A stretch of 64,000 nt of DNA, taken from contig CM041292.1 of NCBI GenBank assembly GCA_023052935.1, positions 174,690,400 through 174,754,399 on the forward strand, written 5' to 3'. The stretch is from Piezodorus guildinii (taxonomy: Eukaryota; Arthropoda; Insecta; Hemiptera; Pentatomidae). This document shows, one piece after another, positions 57,543 through 64,000 of this stretch. Numbering within the stretch: position 1 is the first letter of the stretch; each line of letters opens with the position of its first letter. Under the pieces are notes generated by a model. The model made no database searches. It had not been told where the DNA came from and saw nothing but the letters and a program-made list of their open reading frames with translations. Made by a program: the position numbers and the translations under genes.

Positions 57543-57897
57543 AAGGAAGTTTTTCTGGGTGGTGGTCAAGAAGGAAACAATGAAAGAAATATTCTTTACT
57601 ATTTTTTTAGTTTTCCAACGTTCCTAAAGAATGACCAGAAATTGGAATAAAATGATCACGATTTCACGTCTCGGTGCCGGAACGCTTTTCACTCGGCATT
57701 TTCGACCCCGCACACACACACTGGCCCAAGCAACCCCGTATTACCTTCAAGTTCAGGCAGGATGAACAAAATAAAAATTCTTTATTGCTGCTTTTTTAAG
57801 TGTCCAGATGATGACATATAAAACGAAACATTAGCCAGGTACTTAATTGACGATTACATAGTTTTCTGTCTTGGTCACCACACGGAATATCTTCCTT
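57543..57897. mobile_element. Old foldback relative of the hammerhead-like family (locus L6)
   Basis: Inverted arms start GGAAGTTTTTCTGGGTGGTG GTCAAGAA and, from the right on the minus strand, GGAAGATATTCCGTGTGGTG ACCAAGA. They align with the L1/L5 arm GGAAGGAATTAGTCCGGGTGGCGGTCA. The right arm holds CAGATGATGACATATAAAAC then GAAAC (57805-57829), a decayed core. The spacer has an unrelated block with ACGTCTCGGTGCCGG. Confidence 0.5.
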
Positions 57898-58416
57898 TTG
57901 TAAATAAGTAACGTTTATTTATAAATTTACTTTACAATATAATGTATTTTACATAGTTTAGTATACCTCATTTTTATAATTTGACATAAGTATTTAATTC
58001 ATAAAACAAACAATACAGTTTAGGGAACACACCTAATTTAAACGCATTTTCCTGCAGATGTATTTCTTTGCTGAATAAATATATTTTAAATTTATAATAA
58101 TCTTAAAGCCTAACAACACAAAGCCGGTGTAAGAATTTTTACATGTCATTTGAATAATGATGGTTCGGTTACAGCTTTGTTTTACAATGTTGGAAGAGGA
58201 AAAAAAAAAAAAATAACAGATTTTCCTTGAAAAGATGTAGATTAGAATACTCTATATTCCTTCGCCAACCTTCAGTCGCTACGTCTGCGTCCATCCGCGA
58301 GTAATTAGCTCCGTCCAGAAAAAAGGTGGGGTTCATTAGGTTCCAAGTATTTTTTTAAGATACCTAATGAACTTGATGCGGTGAGAGGCTACCACGTGTT
58401 TAATAAATTTCCTTAA

Positions 58417-58560
58417 AGGCCGTTTAGACGAGCCAATCACCTCTGGTAAACCAGCGAGGGAGTCTGAGAAATCGTGGTCATACCATTGATAGGGTGTGGC
58501 CTAGCTTATCGCTAGGGAAACCAGACCAGAGAAATTGAAACGTCTAAACAGGCGCAGTGG
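58417..58560. mobile_element. Short MITE-like element
   Basis: GGCCGTTTAGACGAGCCAAT...CTCTGGTAAACC on the left and GCCTGTTTAGACGTTTCAAT...CTCTGGTCTGGTTTCC on the minus strand from the right: imperfect inverted ends of about 40 bp over ~140 bp. A further TTTAGACGAG-like piece is at 59812. No clear target duplication. Confidence 0.5.
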
Positions 58561-58790
58561 TTTTGGTTGGGCCTACAGCAGAAAGAGTGTGATTTATACA
58601 CAGTTTAACTTGGTTAGCTCTTCGATGTTTGCCATATTAAATTACATAATTTAAATTTAAAAGAAAAAAATATTAAAATATACAAAAAAAATATAAATAA
58701 ATTGCATCAAATAATTTTTAATTTATAAAAAAAATAATAATAAATAAAATTACATCATTGATATAGAACTATACACCACAAATACACATT

Positions 58791-58870
<80 letters not shown>
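58791..58870. repeat. (TG)n(TA)n microsatellite
   Basis: About 16 TG units, TC, then about 23 TA units. Confidence 0.9.
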
Positions 58871-58877
<7 letters not shown>

Positions 58878-58879
58878 AT

Positions 58880-60060
58880 ATAATATATATGATTCTGATA
58901 TTTAATAACTTTTGTTAATTTCTTACTTTTTTTTTTTTTTTTTTTAGTTATAAATGGTTTACAATAATAAATATTCGCACTGCTTTTAGTAAGCATTTAT
59001 TGTTCTGAACCATATCCACCTTTATTTACGTTTATTTAGAAATATGTCATCCATAATGAGTTTTAATTTTTAAACTACATGATGTATATACATATACATA
59101 TATATTTATATAGTTATAAATAAATAAACCATTTTCATGATTATTTGAATTATTTTTATTAATAGAGGTTTTACTTAACTGAGATATTGTTATTTTTATT
59201 TCTCTCCTTGTCGTTATTCATTACTAATCATTTAAAAAAATTTATAATTAATTTTGCACTAACCATTCAAATTAAAAACTTTAATATTAATGTATTAATC
59301 TTAAACTTTTTGTTTCTATTGTATATTTATCTATATCTAATAGCGTTCTCTAATTTAATTCCAAGATAAAGTTGGAGTTTGTATCATTATAGCTCATCAT
59401 GAGAATTATCAATCATCAATATATTTAACAACGATCCAACAACAAAGAGCAAATCAAGTAAAGCTAATAATGTAGATACCCTTATATCTGAAAAGTTAAG
59501 GAAAAAACTTAAATCAATGTAGTACGGTACAATGTTTAAATCGAAAATATTTTTAAAATGTAAAATAGTATACCAAAATTCATTGGTTTTTCTTTAATTT
59601 CATCTCTTCTCCCCTTCCTCTTCCCCAACTTTATTCAATATTTATATAAGTATAACTAAAATTTCAATCAATGAGAAAGGATTTATATAATAATAGGTTA
59701 ATAAAATTAATTTGAGAGTAAGAGAAGCAAATGGAAATAACAGCCGAAAAACCAGCAGCCCAATAATTAGACTTCTTCGTAACTTTCCAATTTTCAAAGT
59801 CTGATCAACTCGTCTAAACGTGCGTTTAGCTAGTTTCAGAAACCTGTTTCCATCGATTTTTAATTGTGAGGCTACCGGTTGTGGGTTTGTATTCTCTATA
59901 TCAATTAACAACTTGATTTACTCATCACAATGTCTTAATTGTTCAACACCTTTATTCCTCGGTAATAAAGATCCTTTTGAGGCCATTAAATTCTTTTAAT
60001 TTATGATGCTACAGGGCTAAATCGTTCCCTTCTTATATTATTGAATTAATTGACTCATTT
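58880..60060. other. Unassigned AT-rich sequence
   Basis: Nothing recognised apart from the TTTAGACG fragment near 59812. Confidence 0.5.
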
Positions 60061-60064
60061 ACTA

Positions 60065-60963
60065 TTGGGTTGATGCAAAATTAATGCAGGTTTTTAGTAG
60101 GTATTGTAAATACGCCATATCTTTACTTTAACCATATATATTTAATCAAAATAATTTCCATCTTAATCAATGCACTTTTGCCAACGTTCAACAAGCTTTC
60201 TTATTCCACCAGAAAAAAAATCCGAATCCCTGGACTCAATGAAATCACGAAAAGAATTTTCAATGTCGTCCTGGTTTTGAAAATTTGTCTCCCTCAAAAA
60301 GTTGTCCAGATGCCTGAAAAAGTGGAAGTCTGTAGGAGAGAGGTCAGGTGAATAAGGCGGATGTTGGAGAACTTCGTAGCCCAACTCGTGCAGTCGTCGA
60401 AGCGTTGGTTGTGCAACGTGTGGTCTGGCGTTATCGTGGAGCAGGATCGGCCCCTTCCGATTCATCAATGCTGGGCAAAAACGTTGCAATTTTTGAGTTC
60501 CGAGTTCCGCCGCCATTTCTCGTGTGGTTTTGGTTGGGTCTTGTTCCACTTTTGACCTCAGCTGGTCGTTGTCCAGAGCAAGATGACGGCCCCGACATTC
60601 CTTGTCTTCGAGGTCGAAATCTCCTCTGCGAAACTTCTGGAACCAACGCTGCACCGTGCACTCATTAATAGCCCCCTGACCCCACACTCCATTAATATTA
60701 CGAGCCGTTTGCGCAGCGCTGCGCCCTAATTTAAATTCGTAAAAATAAATTTGACGAAAATCGCACTTTGACATTTTCGATTCAAGACCTTTGAACACAC
60801 TGAACAAAACGATTTTACTAAACAAATTCATGGTGAAAGAGAGGGTATTAGATAAGGTTTGTTTTGGTATAATAATGATCAATGTTAGGATTAGCTTTGT
60901 TTACACAATTGGAATTAAGATATTGCAATAGAGGAAACCTGCATTAATTTTGCATCAACCCAA
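60065..60963 (-). mobile_element. mariner element, copy B (internally deleted, 899 bp)
   Basis: Same termini as copy A (TTGGGTTGATGCAAAATTAA at both ends, here perfectly matched over the part shown), TA at 60063-60064 and 60964-60965. The shared parts of A and B differ by only a few bases, so the copies are young relative to most of the window. The deletion differs from that of A. Confidence 0.95.
60163..60774 (-). pseudogene. mariner transposase, internally deleted in frame (copy B)
   Basis: 203 residues from ATG 60774, a single open frame. The first helix-turn-helix (IYFYEFKLGRSAAQ to TVQRWFQKF) is intact. After REMAAELG the sequence jumps into TQKLQRFCPALMNRKGPILL followed by HDNARPH (second catalytic D) and YSPDLSPTDFHFF (third D). 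The second helix-turn-helix, the WVPH linker and the first catalytic D are missing, so it cannot catalyse transposition. A stop after QKCID removes the last ~7 residues seen in copy A. Being open and DNA-binding, it could act as an inhibitor, but that is speculation. Confidence 0.92.
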
Positions 60964-60969
60964 TAGAAT

Positions 60970-61395
60970 GTATAAAATTAAATAGCTCATTTTAGGGTAC
61001 TTATAGAGAAGTTGATCTCTGAAAGTTACGATATCCACCATTACGGTTAGCGCGAAAAGCTCTTATTAATTTATTATTAGACTAATTTACTTGTTTATTT
61101 TTGTATTAAAATCTACAGTTAATTTTTTAATTGTTGCACTATTACCACGAATTTTTAATTATATAATAGAAATATGGTACTTCTAGGAAAGGAACGTGGA
61201 TACAGTACTCTTCGAAAATAATTAAAAGCGATGTAGTGCTGTATGTAAGAATAAACTCGTGGAATTCGCTGTTGGTAACTGTCACTATAACCTTTCTCAT
61301 TACAACTTTAGTAATCAATATCATCTTCATTGTATCTGTTTATTTATTTAAAGTCACTTTATACTACTATGGCTAATCGGACAATGCTACAGTGG
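60970..61395. other. Unassigned sequence
   Basis: Nothing recognised; the last ~35 bp (GGCTAATCGGACAATGCTAC) match 34009-34040 and are the left half of a repeat split by the next element. Confidence 0.45.
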
Positions 61396-61397
61396 AA

Positions 61398-62063
61398 CAG
61401 AGTGTCTAGCAACAGGAAAAGCCGGGAAAAGAAAGGGATTTTAAAAGCATATGAAAAAGTCAGAAAATTTCTTCTTTGGTCAGGGAAAATGGTCCCTAAA
61501 TAACATCGTTTCTTCTTCACTCAGAGAAAAGTTTCAATATGCCTACTTGTTGTGATGTTGCAAATATCATAAAGTGAGTTTAATATTTAAAATCATAAAA
61601 GGACAGGAGTGCTGTGGAGTAGAGAAATGTCAACCTTCAGGTGAAGGAATCGGAGGCAAAAAAAGCTAAACTGCTCCAAGAAGCTCTTCAGAAAGCTGAA
61701 GATTTGGCTGCAGAAATTCAAACATTAAAGAAAAGCTCTTAAATTTTATATGGATATATTGATTGTAAATAATTTATAAATAAATTTGTGGTCAGATTTG
61801 TAAATATTGATTATTACTAACAGCAGTATTCAAGTAATTCATTGGCAAGTCAACTTAAACTACTACAATTTCAGCTGGTGTCGGGTAGATATAGTCTTAT
61901 CGTAAAGTAATTAGGCATTATATATATTTTTAATCTATTATACCAGATTAAATATAATTATTTTATGTTTTCTCCATTTACACCGGGATTTACCCAGGTA
62001 AAAGAGTTCTTACAATATGGAAAAGTCAGGGAATCTCTTTGAGCTGATTTGTTAGACACCCTG
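61398..62063. mobile_element. hAT-like non-autonomous element
   Basis: Ends CAGAGTGTCTAGCAA and, inverted, CAGGGTGTCTAACAA: short terminal repeats starting CAG as in hAT elements. Inside each end lie several copies of AGTCAGGGAA-type motifs (61420-61490 and about 62023), like subterminal transposase sites. Joining the flanks (GCTACAGTGGA / GTGGGAGTCCTAA) restores a sequence like GCTGTAGTGGGGATTCTAAG at 34029, with a roughly 8 bp diverged duplication around GTGGGA. Confidence 0.55.
61631..61744 (+). pseudogene. Exon-like coding remnant inside the hAT-like element
   Basis: One frame ends VKESEAKKAKLLQEALQKAE DLAAEIQTLKKSS and a TAA, followed by an AATAAA (about 61780). The heptad-like pattern of L/A residues predicts a coiled coil. 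It is too short to assign; it could be the tail of a captured gene or of the element's own protein. No start codon is visible upstream. Confidence 0.35.
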
Positions 62064-62094
62064 TGGGAGTCCTAAATTTTGCATAATTTATGAT

Positions 62095-62190
62095 TACTTA
62101 AAAATCCTAGAGCCATCTGCTAGGTTTGAACCACGATCTTGGACATATAAGGCTGTTATGCTAGCCACATCGCCACAGCTGACCCCTATC
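62095..62190 (-). mobile_element. tRNA-derived SINE head
   Basis: Minus strand: GGGGTCAGCTGTGGCGATGT GGCTAGCATAACAGCC with an A box, then CGTGGTTCAAACCTAG (B box), then ATGGCTC that can pair with the 5' GGGGTCA mostly by wobble. The T-arm pairing is broken, so it is not a working tRNA. Confidence 0.6.
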
Positions 62191-62194
62191 TTTA

Positions 62195-63190
62195 TTATGC
62201 CTATTGCTAAAGAAATCAATTTCTTTATTATTCCTCCAAGAAATATCTTTTCTTGTTGGTTTTTAACCTTTCACATTAGATTTTCTAATCTACTTTATGG
62301 AAATTAATATTCAACAACATTTTATTTGTTTATAGCACACATAATCATATGTATTGTATTGAGGATCTGTTTTCGAAACTACAAGTTTATACTTGCGGTG
62401 GTTCACGGATGGTCTGTGGATTGCTCACATGTTTAAGCCGCTACGTCGGCAAAATTAAATATTTTTCACACGTCATCCTCCCGAATATTTCTACCTATAA
62501 TAATATGTATTATTAATTTTGTTTATGTATGTATTATAAAGTAAAGTATATATAACTATATATTATAAAGTTTCTTTTTAACTTTACATTTGCTAAGTTT
62601 TTTAAAATTAGCAAATGTATTTATATTACAAACTGCGTGTATGCAATATTTAATGCAATTAGACTGACAAATAAATAACTTTTAAGCTACAATTTTAGAT
62701 CATTCTTATTATTTTTTTTTTCCTATTTGGTTAGATCAGACACGGTTTCCCTTATCATATTTAGCATGTTTAGGGAATGTTCATTCCAGTTATTTTCTAC
62801 ATAAACTTCCATTATTTTATTAATATATAATTAGGAAAGATTTTTTTCGTTATATCATAAGGGAAGAAATATTCAGACAAATTTAATTTGATTGAGAACT
62901 AATGACAACCAAAGAAATGGAGCTTAGCTGTTTATAACATCATTAAGTATAATTATAAGGTTTTAATTCATATTACCTATCCACTTAATTATTTAATTAT
63001 CACTTAATTATTAATTAAAAAAATATTATTACTTAATTATTAATCAGAAAATGAACTCATTTTACAAAAACAAATTAAAATCAGTTTTCATATTGAGGCT
63101 GATAAGTAAAATTACAGTTTTATTTGACTGATAAGTGATAAGGGCTAATGGTATTGCGAATTACTGGACTGAGATATCACTTGTTTTTCA
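62195..63190. other. Unassigned AT-rich sequence
   Basis: Nothing recognised. Confidence 0.5.
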
Positions 63191-63196
63191 ATGATT

Positions 63197-63305
63197 ATAG
63201 GGGTACTCATGACGTTTGCTATAGCAAGCTTTTTGTGCTATTTTGCTAAACCCGTCGAGTTTCTACAACTTCTTTTCTAGGGGTACTCAATACGTTTGCT
63301 ATTGC
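63197..63305 (+). repeat. Direct repeat of GGGGTACTCA-ACGTTTGCTAT
   Basis: GGGGTACTCATGACGTTTGC TATAGC at about 63200 and GGGGTACTCAATACGTTTGC TATTGC at about 63280, 80 bp apart. Looks like subterminal transposase-binding repeats of a DNA transposon whose other end is beyond the window. Confidence 0.5.
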
Positions 63306-63624
63306 GATTTTTTGTAGCATGAAAGCCAAGTTCCATCGTTCACGATAACCCTATTATAAGACTATTGTATATTGCTAAAGAGACAAGCCCGTTACCTACA
63401 GGTGGTATTTGGCAACTTTATACGTTTGTATAAAGTATATACAAATATACCTAGTAATTTAATTGTACAAGAACTATACCTAGTATTTTTCTACTGCTGG
63501 GCATGCGCAGTCGGAAGACATTTTATTTTTGTAACCTCGTTTGTTTGTAACCTGTTGGTTGATAACTTATAAAGTAGTGTTAACCTTCTATTTGCTTATT
63601 TTTCAATAGTTTATTTCACTTATT

Positions 63625-63759
63625 ATGTCTAAAAGTTGTCAAGAAAAAAGATTATTGAACTTTTGGCATATGATTGCTCAGTAGAACTTTTAGATTGTGA
63701 TTTGGTAGAAGTAAAGAATGAGATTATAGAAGACTGTGTAGAGAATATTATGCTTTAGG
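63625..63759 (+). pseudogene. Short coding-like stretch near the window edge
   Basis: ATGTCTAAAAGTTGTCAAG begins a frame that breaks after a few codons; the next frame reads KKIIELLAYDCSVELLDCDL VEVKNEIIEDCVE and a stop. Acidic and plausibly coding, 300 bp downstream of the direct repeat and of GGGCATGCGCAGT. May be the damaged start of a transposase. Product not recognised. Confidence 0.3.
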
Positions 63760-64000
63760 TCTTCTTTACCTTTCGAATTGGCTCTATATTAAAATTTAAA
63801 GATATGTAAAATTCAGTTTTACCAAATTTAGATGACATTTTGTTTAAAGCACTCTTACTAGTGAATTTCATTCACCATTTAATAATATATTGAAGACGAC
63901 CAAGTGTTCATTCTAAAATTGCCAATTGTTTGATGTTATTGATGGAGACAAAATTAGTAAAGACACTAGACGTGTATTTTAAGCAATTATGAAAGAAAAA
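63760..64000. other. Window edge, unassigned
   Basis: No clear frame; may be the decayed continuation of the preceding coding-like stretch. Confidence 0.35.

Noticed and set aside
2083..57897. A Penelope-type reverse transcriptase or GIY-YIG nuclease next to the ribozyme-like units
   Set aside because: I looked for such frames near each locus and found none; all RT motifs in the window are of non-LTR LINE type.

Overview
This is an AT-rich eukaryotic window with no recognisable host gene, no rRNA or canonical tRNA gene, and no CRISPR or bacterial signal. The repeat content suggests an arthropod, most likely an insect: a Jockey-clade LINE, cecropia-type mariner elements, Helitron pieces, tRNA-derived SINEs, a U6-containing insertion and long AT/GT microsatellites. 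I cannot name the species. Almost everything that can be read is mobile DNA in various states of decay.

Layout. 1-12 kb: LINE 3' ends, a foldback element with hammerhead-ribozyme-like cores (2.08-2.67 kb), a long hairpin repeat (6.4 kb), copies of a ~0.9 kb non-coding repeat (here 'family A'). 12-17.5 kb: a Helitron end joined to a non-LTR reverse transcriptase (RT) relic, which is split by a nearly intact 4.4 kb Jockey-type LINE (12885-17309, minus strand) with a 14 bp target duplication. Its ORF1 is complete and its ORF2 is broken by a single frameshift. 19.4-20.7 kb: an inverted pair of ribozyme-like repeats, one arm interrupted by a U6 snRNA/LINE chimera. 20-35 kb: several RT tail relics from at least three LINE families, two SINE heads, and a SINE split by a 100 bp LINE tail. 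37-42 kb: two more ribozyme-bearing loci, including a perfect 257 bp palindrome. 43-47.5 kb: a long family A copy, LINE relics and a complete SINE with a poly-T tail. 47.5-55.6 kb: mostly featureless AT-rich DNA. 55.6-61 kb: two mariner copies about 3.5 kb apart with different internal deletions. 61-64 kb: a hAT-like element, a SINE head, and a possible DNA-transposon 5' end running off the window.

The most interesting signal is a dispersed foldback family at six or more loci. Its units carry CTGATGA-helix-GAAACGT cores that resemble type I hammerhead ribozymes. The helices show paired changes between copies, and at least two loci have apparent target-site duplications. Hammerhead motifs of this kind are known from Penelope-like retroelements and retrozymes. 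No Penelope RT is visible here, so these would be non-autonomous. Gene-to-gene cooperation cannot be inferred: the coding sequences are independent mobile elements, several nested in each other.
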